Source of the DNA: Coriobacteriia bacterium
GTDB taxonomy: Bacteria; Actinomycetota; Coriobacteriia; Anaerosomatales; Kmv31
Assembly (NCBI GenBank): GCA_014859305.1
Contig: JACUUM010000012.1
Span: forward strand, 1-44,731
Direction of reading: 5' to 3'
DNA length: 44,731 nt
The notes under the pieces are model-generated. The model ran no database searches and was not told the DNA's origin. It saw only the letters and a program-made list of their open reading frames with translations. A program made the translations under genes and the position numbers. Shown here one piece after another: positions 14,960 through 24,616 of this stretch (position 1 is the first letter of the stretch; every line of letters begins with the position of its first letter).

Positions 14960-16069
14960 TCAGCCCGCCCGCGAGCTCGTGACCTTGACGCACACCAACG
15001 CGGCATCGTCGTCGACCCGCCGGTGCGCGAGCGCCGAGGCGAGGACCGCGTCGGCGATGGCGGCGACGTCCTCGTCCATGTGGGCCCGTACGACCTCGGC
15101 GAGTATGTCCAGGCTCTCGTCCACGTCGAGCGAGAGCCTGTCCGTGATACCGTCGGTGACCGCCAGGACGACGTCGCCCGGCCCGAGCACGCGCGTCCGA
15201 GGGTCGTAGCGGACGTCCGACTCGATACCCAGGGGCAGGACGCCTGCGCTCGCGAGCAGCTCGCTGCGGCCGTCGGCCCTCACGAGCAGCGGGGGGACGT
15301 GACCGGCATCGATGAACGACAACTCCTCGGGCGTCACCGTCGCGAAGAAGGCCGTGATGAACATCGTCGACGGGAGCAGGCGGCTCATCGTGACGTTGGC
15401 GCGACTCATCGTCTCGCTCAGCCCCCGGCCCGCCGAGACGGAATCGGTCAGCGACTGGTGCAGCACGGCGGTGAACAGCGAGGCCGCCGAGCCCTTCCCG
15501 GAGATGTCGGCCACCGCGAAGACCAGCCGGCCGTCTTCCCGGCGCACCAGGTAGTAGTCGCCTCCGACCTCGCGCGCGTACGTGATCCGGCTGGCCACGT
15601 CCAGGCCGGGCACGTGGCCCGCGCTCCCCGAGAGCAGAGACTGCTGCACGTCCCGCGCGATCTCGAAATCCCGCCGCCGAGCCGCCTCCCTCTCGACGAG
15701 CTGGTCCAGCTGCCGCAGCACGCGGTCGAGCAGCAGGACCGCCAGGAGGAACACCGCGAAGTGCGTCACCGTGTCCGCAGCCCACGCGACGGGCTCCATC
15801 CGCGGCACCGCTGGGCCTGCGAGCGCCTCGACGACGGTGGCGAACACGGCGACGGCCAGGCCGCCACGCAGACCGCGCCAGACGGTGGCGGACAGGACGG
15901 GGACCAGGTACACGATCGTGAGGTCGGGCACGAGGCCCGTCCTCGCGTCCACCAAGCCGACGAGCACGACCGCCAGGGCGAGCAGCACGCCTATCGGGAC
16001 CGTCCAGGTGCGGGAGCGCACCCACGGCGGCACGGCCCGAAGCGATACGAGTCGGTCCTCGGCCCGCAC
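14960..16069 (-). CDS. Membrane SpoIIE-type (RsbU-like) PP2C phosphatase
   Basis: 369 aa. About four membrane spans occupy residues 22-118, a compact integral sensor. A coiled linker (about 120-140) leads to a SpoIIE/PP2C domain (145-365) with [32 protein letters not shown] and a late D-D-D-A-A. Such phosphatases dephosphorylate STAS anti-anti-sigma factors. The residue after G-G-D-Y-Y is Leu where the other three SpoIIE proteins here have Asp. GTG start with GGGAGGA 4 nt upstream. It follows arcA tail to head, 77 nt upstream on the same strand, so arcA may be read from the same transcript. Confidence 0.88.
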   Translation of the reverse strand: MRAEDRLVSLRAVPPWVRSRTWTVPIGVLLALAVVLVGLVDARTGLVPDLTIVYLVPVLSATVWRGLRGGLAVAVFATVVEALAGPAVPRMEPVAWAADTVTHFAVFLLAVLLLDRVLRQLDQLVEREAARRRDFEIARDVQQSLLSGSAGHVPGLDVASRITYAREVGGDYYLVRREDGRLVFAVADISGKGSAASLFTAVLHQSLTDSVSAGRGLSETMSRANVTMSRLLPSTMFITAFFATVTPEELSFIDAGHVPPLLVRADGRSELLASAGVLPLGIESDVRYDPRTRVLGPGDVVLAVTDGITDRLSLDVDESLDILAEVVRAHMDEDVAAIADAVLASALAHRRVDDDAALVCVKVTSSRAG

Positions 16070-16149
16070 GTCGTCCTCCCCCCGCCCGCCGCCGATGCGG
16101 CACCGTCACGGCTTCCGCCGCTCACCCCCATTGTCCGATACCCCGGCAA

Positions 16150-16156
16150 GGGTAAG
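16150..16156 (+). promoter_or_regulatory. GGGTAAG promoter-like element
   Basis: GGGTAAG lies 31 nt before the PerM-like start and resembles the GGGTA -10 elements seen upstream of other genes in this window. No convincing -35 is seen. Confidence 0.2.
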
Positions 16157-16187
16157 GACTACTCGGCTTCCGACGAGCGGAGACGGC

Positions 16188-17315
16188 ATGGCGGACGGCG
16201 GCCGGAAGGGCCGGGCGTGGTCGAACGAGCAGTGGCGCCGAGCGTACTGGGTCACCTGGACCGCGATCGGTTGGCTCGCCCTCGGGCTGGGAGCCGTGTG
16301 GCTCGCGCAGCGGCTCTGGACCGTCGTGCTGCCGCTCGCGCTGGGACTGGTCATCGTGGTCTTCCTGCGCCCGCTGGTGGAGCGGCTGGCCGCCCGAGGC
16401 GCCCCGCGCCTGGTCGCCGTGTCCCTCTCCTACCTCGTGTTCGCTTCCGTGCTCGCAGGCGTCGTCTCGCTGCTCGTGCCGGTGTTCGCCGCGCAGGCGG
16501 AGGAGTTCGCCGCTAGCGCTCCGGACCTCAGCGGCCGCCTAGCGGAGCTGCTCGCCGAGGCGGAGTCCCGCTACGAGGGCCTCGCCCTCCCGCGGTGGGC
16601 GCTCCGTGCCACCGACGCCCTCGCCGAGGGCCTGATCGCCCAGCTCGCCGACGCCTCCCGCGAGATCCCCCCCCGCATCCTCGCCTTCGGGGAGCGGGCC
16701 GTGGGCGTCCTCGTCGGCACGGTCGCGGGGCTGGTCGTCGGCTTCTACCTGCTGCTCACCCTGCCGCGCGTCGCGCCCGGGATCCTCTCGGCGATGCCGC
16801 CGGGGTGGCGCGGAGACGCGCGGCAGGCCGGGGAGCGGCTGGAGGACGTCGTGGGGGGCTACATCCGCGGGCAGGCGCTGATCGCCTTCCTCGTGGGGCT
16901 GCTGACCTGGGCCGGGATGGCGATCGCGGGGCTGCCGTTCCCGGCCCTGCTCGGGCTCGTCGCCGGCGTCGGCGACATCGTGCCGATCGTGGGCCCCGTG
17001 CTGGCCGCGATCATCGGCGCGGTCATCGGCGTGCTCGTCGACCCCTGGCTGGCGGTGTGGGCCGTCGTCGTCGTGACCGCGGTGCAGCAGATCGAGAGCG
17101 CGGTGCTCTCGCCGAAGATCCTCGGCACGAAGCTCGGGCTGCATCCCGTCATCGTCATACTCGCCGTCATAGCGGGCACGACGCTATGGGGGATCGCGGG
17201 CCTGCTGCTCGCCGTGCCCCTGGTGGGGACCGCCAAGACGCTGTGGGAGTACTACGCGCAGCGCCGCGGCTGGCGGCCCGTCGAGGGCGGGACGCCGGAG
17301 TCACCGGACCGGTAA
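16188..17315 (+). CDS. AI-2E/PerM-family membrane transporter
   Basis: 375 aa with two hydrophobic pairs at the N-terminus (about 22-40, 45-65, 75-100), a long amphipathic region (about 105-165), then a pore-like segment: G-F-Y-L-L-L-T-L-P, G-Y-I-R-G-Q-A-L-I-A, and the family signature G-D-I-V-P-I-V-G-P-V-L near residues 263-273, followed by E-S-A-V-L-S-P-K-I-L-G. Members export autoinducer-2 (TqsA) or act as Na+/H+ exchangers; the sequence alone does not choose. The ATG at 16188 sets the length. It converges on the antiporter gene with a 12-nt gap. Confidence 0.9.
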   Translation: MADGGRKGRAWSNEQWRRAYWVTWTAIGWLALGLGAVWLAQRLWTVVLPLALGLVIVVFLRPLVERLAARGAPRLVAVSLSYLVFASVLAGVVSLLVPVFAAQAEEFAASAPDLSGRLAELLAEAESRYEGLALPRWALRATDALAEGLIAQLADASREIPPRILAFGERAVGVLVGTVAGLVVGFYLLLTLPRVAPGILSAMPPGWRGDARQAGERLEDVVGGYIRGQALIAFLVGLLTWAGMAIAGLPFPALLGLVAGVGDIVPIVGPVLAAIIGAVIGVLVDPWLAVWAVVVVTAVQQIESAVLSPKILGTKLGLHPVIVILAVIAGTTLWGIAGLLLAVPLVGTAKTLWEYYAQRRGWRPVEGGTPESPDR

Positions 17316-17327
17316 GGCCCGACCGGG

Positions 17328-18983
17328 CTAGCGCGCCGCCCCCTGCTCGCGCAGGCGCGCCACGAGCTCGTCGGCGGCCTCGTTCGCGGCGTCCACGAAC
17401 GGCAACAGCACGAGGTCCGCGCCGAGGGCCTCCATCCCGCGCGCGGCGGCGCGTGAGTGCGCCGTGAGCGCGATGCGCCCGGCGTATCCGTGCTGGCGCA
17501 GCGACTGCACGAGCACGGTGGCGACGTGAGGGTCGGGGACGGTGCACACGACCCACTTCGCCGTCCCGAGCGGCAGGGACGCCGGCAGCTCCGGGTCCTC
17601 GGCGTCGCCGTACTGCGACGCGCCGCCGCCCTCGCTCCAGCGGCGGACCGAATGGGGGTCGAAGTCCACCCCCAGCACGACGAGGCCCTCCTCGCGCAGC
17701 GCCCGCCCGACGTTGCCGCCGTAGCGGCCCAGCCCCAGCAGCACCACGTCCACCCTGGCGGGACCGGTGGTCTCGGCCATGTGCTCCCGGTACGGCTTCA
17801 CCCGCTCGAAGACGTGCAGGACGGGCGCGAGCCGCTCGTAGAGAACGTGCGAGTACAGGATCATGTACGTCGAGGCGCCGATGGTGACCATGCCGACCAG
17901 GGTGATCAGGCCCAGCGTCTCGTCGGTGACGTGCCCCAGCGCCAGGCCGAGCGCCGCGAGGATGAGCGAGAACTCGCTGATCTGAGCCACCGTCAGCCCC
18001 GCGAGGAAGCTGGTGCGCGCCCGGTAGCCGAGGAAGCCCATGATGGCGATCACGATCAGCGGATTGCCCAGCAGCACGAAGGCCGACAGCGCGACCGCGG
18101 GACCGATCTGGGCTCCGAGCACCCCGAGCTCTATGCGCGCCCCGAGGTCGACGAAGAAGAACAGCAGCAGGAAGTCGCGCAGGCCGACGAGACGTGCACC
18201 GATGGCCTCCCGGTAGTGGGTGGTCGCCAGCGAGATCCCCGCGAGGAACGCGCCGATCTCCTTGCTGACGCCCACTCCCTCGCCCAAGGCCGCCAGCGAG
18301 ACCGCCCAGGCGACGGCGAACAGCACCAGGAGCTCCTGCGAGCCGGCCAGCCGGTGCGTCAGCGGCGGCAGCACCCACCTCGCCGCCGCCCACAGCACCG
18401 CGACGAACGCCGCGCCGCCCAGCAGCACCTCCGCGAGCCGCTCCCCGTCGGGCGCGGCGCCCGTGGCCGCGAGCGCGTTCAGGCCGATCATGGCGATGAT
18501 GACCAGGACGTCCTGCACGATCAGCATGCCCACCGCGATGCGGCCGTGGAGCGAGTCGATCTCCCGCTTGTCGGAGAGCAGCTTCACGATGATGATCGTG
18601 CTCGAGAAGGTCAGGGCGACCGCGACGTACAGCGCCTGCATCCCGGACAGCCCGAGCAGAAGCGCCAGGGCGTAGCCGATCGTCGCGGTGAAGGCGACCT
18701 GCCCGAGGCCGGTGGCCAGCGCGACCGGTCCGAGCGAGCGCACCAGCTCCGGGTCGAGCCGCAGGCCGACGACGAAGAGCAGCACGGAGATGCCTATCCT
18801 GGCGAGCAGGTCGATCTCGTCGCTGGCCACCACGACGCCGAGCGCCGCGGGCCCGAGCAGCACGCCGGAGAAGATGAACGCCACGATCAACGGCTGACGC
18901 AGCGCGAGCGCGACGGCGCCGGCGGCGGCCGAGAACGCGAGCACCACCGCGAGCTGGGCGAAGATGTCCGCAAAGGCGGTCAC
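17328..18983 (-). CDS. Kef-type (CPA2) cation:proton antiporter with TrkA-N domain
   Basis: 551 aa. About 12-13 membrane spans (residues 5-400) include G-V-L-L-G-P, L-F-V-V-G-L-R-L-D, a L-T-F-S-S-T-I-I-I-V-K-L-L helix with the usual Lys, and I-G-A-F-L-A-G. A cytosolic TrkA-N/RCK domain starts near residue 425 with L-G-L-G-R-Y-G-G-N, the nucleotide-binding loop, then L-G-V-D-F-D-P. It should exchange K+ or Na+ for H+ with NAD(H)-type control. A much longer in-frame opening exists upstream but its residues are unlike a protein; the GTG at 18983 gives the family N-terminus V-T-A-F-A-D-I-F. Confidence 0.92.
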   Translation of the reverse strand: MTAFADIFAQLAVVLAFSAAAGAVALALRQPLIVAFIFSGVLLGPAALGVVVASDEIDLLARIGISVLLFVVGLRLDPELVRSLGPVALATGLGQVAFTATIGYALALLLGLSGMQALYVAVALTFSSTIIIVKLLSDKREIDSLHGRIAVGMLIVQDVLVIIAMIGLNALAATGAAPDGERLAEVLLGGAAFVAVLWAAARWVLPPLTHRLAGSQELLVLFAVAWAVSLAALGEGVGVSKEIGAFLAGISLATTHYREAIGARLVGLRDFLLLFFFVDLGARIELGVLGAQIGPAVALSAFVLLGNPLIVIAIMGFLGYRARTSFLAGLTVAQISEFSLILAALGLALGHVTDETLGLITLVGMVTIGASTYMILYSHVLYERLAPVLHVFERVKPYREHMAETTGPARVDVVLLGLGRYGGNVGRALREEGLVVLGVDFDPHSVRRWSEGGGASQYGDAEDPELPASLPLGTAKWVVCTVPDPHVATVLVQSLRQHGYAGRIALTAHSRAAARGMEALGADLVLLPFVDAANEAADELVARLREQGAAR

Positions 18984-19251
18984 GGGCGGTCCGTCCGTCG
19001 AGCTCGGCGGGATTCGAGCGGGGATGCGCGCGGGCTCCCTATCATAGGCGTACCCCCACGGCCGCCGTCTACCACCGGACCCCGGACAGCACGCTCTTCC
19101 TCCAGCCGGTGCACACGCCTCTCGTCGGAGCGGGACCGCCGAAGTGCCCGCCGAGCGCATGCGACCGGACGAGGCGGGTACATGGCAACGGTCGAGCCAA
19201 CCGGCCCGGCCGCCGCGACGGGCGGACCGGGCGATGAGGGGAGGTCCGCGC

Positions 19252-20919
19252 ATGACTCACCGCGCACACGCAGGCTCCGGAGCCGAGCACGCGGCCATGG
19301 AGACCGGGCGGCCGCCGGCGATCGGTGCGAAGGGAGCGGTGGCGTGCCCCCACTACCTGGCCTCTCAGGCAGGGCTGTGGGCGCTGCAGCACGGCGGTCA
19401 CGCCGTGGACGCCGCCGTCACGATGAACGCCACGCTCGCCGTGGTCTACCCGCACATGGCGGGCCTCGGCGGGGACATGTTCTGCCAGGTCTTCGACCGC
19501 GGGAGGGGGGAGGTCGAGGCACTGAACGGCTCCGGCCGCGCAGGCCGCGACGTGAACCGGGGCTTCTACCGGGACAAGGGCATGGACGAGATCCCGCAGC
19601 GCGGCCCGCTCGCGGCGATCACGGTGCCCGGCGCCGTCCACGCTTGGAAGACGCTGCACGACCGCTACGGCCACCTGGAGTGGCCGCGGCTGTTCGAGGC
19701 CGCGATCGCCTACGCCGAGGAAGGCTTCCCGGTGAGCGAGCGGTTCCGCGACTACATCGCCTCGTATTCCGACACCATCGCGCGCTTCGAGGAGACGGCG
19801 AGGACCTACATGCCCGGAGGCGGGACGCCCAAGACCGGCGAGGTCCTCCGGCAGCCCGACCTCGGGCGCTCGCTGCGGCTGATCGCCGAGGGCGGCGCTG
19901 AGGCCTTCTACCGCGGCGAGGTCGCGGACCGCATCTGCGACGCGCTGGCCGAGGCCGGGGGGCTCCTGAGGCGCGAGGACTTCGCCGAGCATCGCTCCGA
20001 CTGGGTGGAGCCGCTGTCGGCCACCTACCGTGGCGTCACCGTCACTGAGCTGCCGCCGAACACCCAGGGCGTGGCGACGCTGCTGATGCTCAACCTGCTC
20101 GAGCGGTTCGACGTCGCGGGCATCGGCGACGGCTCGCCGGACTACATCCACCTGATGACCGAGGCCGCCAAGGTGGCCTTCTCGGACCGCGACGAGTGGG
20201 TGAGCGACCCCGACGTCCTCGACGCGCCCCTCGGCCTGCTGCTCTCCAAGGACTACGCGGGGGACAGGGCGGGGCTCGTCGACATGGGCAGAGCGAGGCC
20301 CGAGGAGGAGATCTCGCCGCTCCGGCCGGCGATGGCGGGTATGGGCGGCGACACGACGTACATGTGTGCAGTGGACGGCGAAGGCAACGTCTGCTCACTC
20401 ATCGAGAGCGTCTACCACGAGTTCGGCTCGGCGTTCATGCCGGCGGGGACGGGCATCCTGATGCAGAACCGCGGCTCGTTCTTCAAGCTCGACCCCGACC
20501 ATCCGGTCGCGCTCGAGCCGGGCAAGCGACCCTTCCACACGATCATCCCCGCCATGGCCCTGAAGGACGGTGAGCCCTTCATGGCGTTCGGGGCGATGGG
20601 CGGCGAGGGGCAGCCGCAGACGCAGTGCGCGATGGTCACGCGCATCGTGGACTTCGGCTACGACGTGCAGCAGGCCATCGAGGCGCCCCGATGGCTCTAC
20701 GGCCGGACGTGGGGCGCCGAGTCCAAGACGCTCAAGCTCGAGGGGCGCGTGCCCGACCACGTCGGGACCGAGTTGAAGCGCCGCGGGCACGAGGTGGAGT
20801 ACCTCGAGGACTTCTCGCAGACGATGGGCCACGCGCAGGCGATCCTGATCGACCCCGACACCGGCACGTACCATGCCGGGGCGGACCCGCGGGGGGACGG
20901 CCAGGCCATGGTGTGGTAG
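19252..20919 (+). CDS. ggt: Gamma-glutamyltransferase family protein
   Basis: 555 aa single-chain precursor of the N-terminal nucleophile class. Near the start are A-V-A-C-P-H-Y-L-A-S and G-G-H-A-V-D-A-A-V, then M-A-G-L-G-G-D-M-F. The small-subunit start is M-G-G-D-T-T-Y, with the first Thr (about residue 366) as the predicted nucleophile after self-cleavage, followed by A-V-D-G-E-G-N. The late G-A-M-G-G-E-G-Q-P-Q-T-Q resembles the YwrD-like branch rather than the classical P-G-G-S motif. It would transfer or hydrolyse gamma-glutamyl groups. No signal peptide is evident, so it is probably cytosolic. GGGGAGG is 7 nt before the ATG. Confidence 0.91.
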   Translation: MTHRAHAGSGAEHAAMETGRPPAIGAKGAVACPHYLASQAGLWALQHGGHAVDAAVTMNATLAVVYPHMAGLGGDMFCQVFDRGRGEVEALNGSGRAGRDVNRGFYRDKGMDEIPQRGPLAAITVPGAVHAWKTLHDRYGHLEWPRLFEAAIAYAEEGFPVSERFRDYIASYSDTIARFEETARTYMPGGGTPKTGEVLRQPDLGRSLRLIAEGGAEAFYRGEVADRICDALAEAGGLLRREDFAEHRSDWVEPLSATYRGVTVTELPPNTQGVATLLMLNLLERFDVAGIGDGSPDYIHLMTEAAKVAFSDRDEWVSDPDVLDAPLGLLLSKDYAGDRAGLVDMGRARPEEEISPLRPAMAGMGGDTTYMCAVDGEGNVCSLIESVYHEFGSAFMPAGTGILMQNRGSFFKLDPDHPVALEPGKRPFHTIIPAMALKDGEPFMAFGAMGGEGQPQTQCAMVTRIVDFGYDVQQAIEAPRWLYGRTWGAESKTLKLEGRVPDHVGTELKRRGHEVEYLEDFSQTMGHAQAILIDPDTGTYHAGADPRGDGQAMVW

Positions 20920-20952
20920 CGGCAGGGACCGCTGCCCGGAAGCGCCACCGCG

Positions 20953-20983
20953 AAGGGCGCCGGCTGCCGTCGGCGTCCTTTCG
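20953..20983. terminator. Bidirectional terminator between ggt and lactate permease
   Basis: A 10-bp stem AAGGGCGCCG / CGGCGTCCTT (20953-20962 and 20971-20980, one G-T pair) with an 8-nt loop lies between the convergent stops. It is followed by TTTC on the plus strand; the minus-strand copy ends in CCTT. Confidence 0.6.
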
Positions 20984-20996
20984 CAGGGAGGGGCAC

Positions 20997-22604
20997 CTAG
21001 AGTCCGAACAGCTGGAACAGCAGCGTGCCCCCTCCTATGAGCACGCTGACCGCCATCGCCCACACCAGTGTGTACTTCAGCACGTCTCCCTCCCGGCCGC
21101 TTATCTGAGCGGTGCTCGTCCCGAGCACGACGTTGGCCGGCGCGATGGAGTTGCCCACCGCCGCGCCGGACATCTGCCCGGACAGCACGGCGGCCTCGCT
21201 CAGCCCCGCCGCGGCGGCGGTCTGCTGCTGCAGCGGCGTGAACAGGATGTTCGACGCGGTGTTCGACGATGTCATGAAGGCGCCCAGCACGCCGATGAGG
21301 TTGGCGAGGAAGGCGTACACCAGCGGGGGCGAGATCGCCGCTATCCCCAGCGCCAGCAGCTCGACCATGCCGGCGTGCTCCATGACCTTCGACAGCGCGA
21401 GGAAGCCCATCACCGCGATGCTGGCCGGAAGCGCGTTCTCGACGGTACCGGCCAGGATGTCGCGCAGCGAGGCGTCCCGATACGCTTCGCGCGACCTGAA
21501 GAAGAGATAGCCGAGGACGGCGGCGAGCAGCAGGAACGTCCCGGGATGGCTGAAGACGGCGAACTCCCCGTACATCTCGTCGGCCTCGGTGACGAACCCG
21601 AGCCCCGTCCGGACCTCGGGGTAGGCGAACCCGACCTGGACGCGCTCGAGGAGCTCGTTGACCGGCGGGATCAGCAGCCCCGCCAGCGTCAGGGCGATGA
21701 GCGCGAAGTAAGGGGTGAGGGCCACCGGCAGGCTCATCCGCGCCTCGCCCGGCCTCTCGTCCTTGGTCTCGAACCCCTCCCGCAGGATGTCGCTGCGCAG
21801 CGGGTCCTCCTGGAAGTGCGGCAGCCGCTCGACCGCGAGGATCACGCCGAGTGCCAGCGTCGCGGGGATGAAGTTGGCGATGATCGGGTTCAGGCCGGCC
21901 AGCAGCGCCTGGCCGCCGCCGTGGACCAGCGAGACGGCCAGGACGGCGGGCCAGGCGCGTGCCAGCGCCTTGCCGCGACCGTAGAGCCACACGATGGTCA
22001 GCCCCGCGAGCAGGTTCGGGATCCACAGCAGCACCGCGGATCCCACGGCGGTGGCGGTCTGGGCCTCTATCTCCGCCACTCGTAGCGCTGCCAGCCATGC
22101 CACCGCCAGCGTGCCGAACAGGTTCGCCCACGCATGGCCGATGAGCGGGATCACGACCGCCATCAGCGGCCGCACCCCGATCCCCACCAGCAACGGAGCG
22201 ACGATCGCGATCGGCGTGCCGAAGCCGGCGATGCCCTGCATGAACGACGCGAACACCCAGCCGAACGCGAGCACGAGCAGCAGCTTGCTGTCGGTGTAGC
22301 GCTCGGCTCCGACCCGGAACGCATCGAACGCGCCGGCCTTGTCCGTCACCTCGTACAGCAGCAGCGCCGTCCACACCACGTACAGGATGAACACGGCGTC
22401 CCACAGCCCCTTGGCCGTGGCGACGCTGATCGGCTCGAACCCGGCCCTGAACACGAGCCACGCCACGCCGGCCGCGATGAAGAAGCCCGCCGCGCCCGCT
22501 TGCGCGGCCGTCCAGCGCAAGCCGACCAGCAGCACCAGGATCGCGGCCAGCGGCAACGCGGCGAGAAGCCAGTTGAGGGCACTGACCTCTATGTCGGCAT
22601 CCAT
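20997..22604 (-). CDS. lldP: L-lactate permease family transporter (copy 1)
   Basis: 535 aa, 12 or more membrane spans throughout. LldP-family blocks are clear: L-R-W-T-A-A-Q-A-G, S-K-L-L-L-V-L-A-F-G-W-V-F-A-S-F, G-I-A-G-F-G-T-P-I-A-I-V-A-P-L, M-T-S-S-N-T-A-S-N near residue 430 and A-P-A-N-V-V-L-G near 490. It should co-transport lactate (or glycolate) with H+. It is strongly similar along its whole length to the gene at 22913-24514. It lies 40 nt after the 72-aa membrane protein gene. GAGGGGGG precedes the ATG. Confidence 0.92.
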   Translation of the reverse strand: MDADIEVSALNWLLAALPLAAILVLLVGLRWTAAQAGAAGFFIAAGVAWLVFRAGFEPISVATAKGLWDAVFILYVVWTALLLYEVTDKAGAFDAFRVGAERYTDSKLLLVLAFGWVFASFMQGIAGFGTPIAIVAPLLVGIGVRPLMAVVIPLIGHAWANLFGTLAVAWLAALRVAEIEAQTATAVGSAVLLWIPNLLAGLTIVWLYGRGKALARAWPAVLAVSLVHGGGQALLAGLNPIIANFIPATLALGVILAVERLPHFQEDPLRSDILREGFETKDERPGEARMSLPVALTPYFALIALTLAGLLIPPVNELLERVQVGFAYPEVRTGLGFVTEADEMYGEFAVFSHPGTFLLLAAVLGYLFFRSREAYRDASLRDILAGTVENALPASIAVMGFLALSKVMEHAGMVELLALGIAAISPPLVYAFLANLIGVLGAFMTSSNTASNILFTPLQQQTAAAAGLSEAAVLSGQMSGAAVGNSIAPANVVLGTSTAQISGREGDVLKYTLVWAMAVSVLIGGGTLLFQLFGL

Positions 22605-22644
22605 GGACCCCCCTCGGGCCTCGGCGCGCCGCTACTCCGCGCCG

Positions 22645-22863
22645 CTACTCCTCGTCGCCCTCCTCGCCCTCCTCCTCGCCCTCCTCCTCGGGCAGCGCGA
22701 AGCGCGCGACCGGGGGGATGAGGAAGCCGAGGACCACCATGCCCATGCCCGCCCACGCGAGTCCTTCGGCCTCCCGCGTCCCGTACGTCAGCAAGGGGAA
22801 GGCGAGCAGTACCAGCAGGAACGCGATCCCCTGCCATACCGTCTGGTTCTTGATCCGATCCAT
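22645..22863 (-). CDS. Small membrane protein between two lactate permeases
   Basis: 72 aa with two membrane segments (about residues 10-28 and 34-56) and a very acidic tail of Glu, Gly and Asp. I do not recognise a family. It is placed 49 nt after one permease and 40 nt before the other, with GGAGGG 7 nt before its ATG, so it is a true gene and likely co-transcribed. An accessory subunit of one or both permeases is an inference from position only. Confidence 0.7.
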   Translation of the reverse strand: MDRIKNQTVWQGIAFLLVLLAFPLLTYGTREAEGLAWAGMGMVVLGFLIPPVARFALPEEEGEEEGEEGDEE

Positions 22864-22912
22864 GGGAGAGCCCTCCTCGGAGTAAGGTCCTCGGCTCGCT
22901 GAGGCGAGCGGC

Positions 22913-24514
22913 TCACAGGAGCAGGAACACCAGGATCGTGAGCGCGCCGACGACGACGGAAGCCGCCAGCGCGTAAGGCAGCGTGTACTTGAGCACCTCG
23001 CCCTCCTGGCCGACGATCTTGGCGGTGCCCGTGCCGAGCACGACGTTCGCCGGCGCGATCGCGTTGCCGATGGCGCCGCCGACGGACTGCGCGCCTATGA
23101 TCGTGGACTCCTGCAGGGCCGTGGCGACGGCGGTCTGCTGCTGCAGCGGCGCGAACAGGATGTTCGACGCGGTGTTCGACGAGGTCATGAACGCGCCCAG
23201 CACACCGATGAAGTTGGCGAGGAACGCGTAGACGACCGGCGGGGAGACCTCCGCGATGCCCAGCGCCAACACCGTGACCATCCCCGAGTTGTCCATGAGC
23301 TTGGACAGCGTCAGGAACCCGAGGATCGCCACGCTCGCGGGCAGCGCGTTGCCTGCGGTGCCTGCGAGGATCCGTCGGACGGAACCGCGTTCGTACAGAC
23401 CCTTGGCTCGGAACACCGCATAGCCGACCGCGGTGGCCAGCAGCAGCATCAGGCCTGGGTGCGTGAGCGGCTCGACCTCGCCGTAGGCCTCCTCGGCCTC
23501 CTGCTCCACCCCGAACCCGGTCTCGACCGCGGGGAAGGCGGGACCGACCTGCACCTGCTCGAGCGCCTCGTTCACGGGAGGGATCACGAGCGCGATCACC
23601 GACACCGCGATCAGGATGTAGTAGGGCAGCATGGCGAGGTGGACGGAGAACTTCGGCGCTTCCTCTGCCCTCTCCTCGGCCCGTTCCTCGGCGAGGATGT
23701 AGGACTCGAACTCCTCCTCCTTCTGGTAGCGGCCCATCCTGGCGAGCAGGAAGATCGCGCCCAGCGCCAGGGTGGCGGGGATGAAGTTGCTGATGATGGG
23801 GTCGACGGCGGCCAGGGCGACCTGCCCCCCGCCGTGGATGAGCGTCACGACGGCGATCACCGGCGCGGCGTGCGCGAGGGCCTTCCCCCGGCCATAGAGC
23901 CACGCGATGGTCAGCGCGGAGAGCAGGTTGGGCACCCACAGCATGACCGCCGTGACCACGGCCGTCTGGGTGGGGTCGTCCAGTTCGATGACCTGGATCG
24001 TGGCCAGCCAGCCGACCGCGAGGGTGCCGAACATGTTCGCCCACGCGTGGCCGATGAGCGGCACCACGACCGCCATCAGCGGTCTCACGCCGATCCCGAC
24101 CAGCAACGGAGCCACGATCGCGATGGGAGCGCCGAAGCCCGCGATACCCTGGAGGAACGAGGCGAACACCCAACCGAAGGCGAGCACGAGCAGCAGCTTG
24201 CTCTTGGTGTAGCTCTCCATGCTGTCGCGGAAGACGTCGAAGGCGCCGGCGCGCTCGATCATCTCGTAGAGCAGCAGAGCGGGCCACACCACCGCCAGGA
24301 TGAAGATCGCGTCCCAGATGCCCTTGCCGGTGGCCACGGCGAGGGTCTGGAAGTCCGCGCGGAACACGAGCCACGCGAGCACGGCGGCCACGAAGAACCC
24401 CGCCGCTCCCGCCTGCGCCGCCGTCCAGCGCAGCCAGACGAGCAGCACGAGCAGCGTCGCCAGCGGTACGAGCGCGACGAGCCAGTAGCCGACCGTGATC
24501 GGCACGCCGTCCAC
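22913..24514 (-). CDS. lldP: L-lactate permease family transporter (copy 2)
   Basis: 533 aa, a paralogue of the adjacent permease with the same blocks (L-R-W-T-A-A-Q-A-G, F-G-W-V-F-A-S-F-L-Q-G-I-A-G-F-G, S-S-N-T-A-S-N, A-P-A-N-V-V-L-G). An acidic loop rich in E-E-R-A-E-E (about residues 265-285) is longer than in copy 1. The start is set at GTG 24514 because its N-terminus then aligns with copy 1; an upstream ATG at 24562 and GTGs between them are alternatives. It is the promoter-proximal gene of the permease-72aa-permease set, suggesting duplication followed by divergence in substrate or expression. Confidence 0.9.
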   Translation of the reverse strand: MDGVPITVGYWLVALVPLATLLVLLVWLRWTAAQAGAAGFFVAAVLAWLVFRADFQTLAVATGKGIWDAIFILAVVWPALLLYEMIERAGAFDVFRDSMESYTKSKLLLVLAFGWVFASFLQGIAGFGAPIAIVAPLLVGIGVRPLMAVVVPLIGHAWANMFGTLAVGWLATIQVIELDDPTQTAVVTAVMLWVPNLLSALTIAWLYGRGKALAHAAPVIAVVTLIHGGGQVALAAVDPIISNFIPATLALGAIFLLARMGRYQKEEEFESYILAEERAEERAEEAPKFSVHLAMLPYYILIAVSVIALVIPPVNEALEQVQVGPAFPAVETGFGVEQEAEEAYGEVEPLTHPGLMLLLATAVGYAVFRAKGLYERGSVRRILAGTAGNALPASVAILGFLTLSKLMDNSGMVTVLALGIAEVSPPVVYAFLANFIGVLGAFMTSSNTASNILFAPLQQQTAVATALQESTIIGAQSVGGAIGNAIAPANVVLGTGTAKIVGQEGEVLKYTLPYALAASVVVGALTILVFLLL

Positions 24515-24616
24515 CGTCACCACCCCCCGGCATCGGCTGAGGACGGGGCTACATTCCCTCATCGCCGTCGAGGGAACCCGGGAAGGGGGCGGATCCGCGC
24601 TCCGGGACGGCCGCCT

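Noticed and set aside
18984-19253. Upstream extension of the Kef-type antiporter
   Set aside because: Composition is unlike a protein, and the family N-terminus begins at the GTG at 18983.
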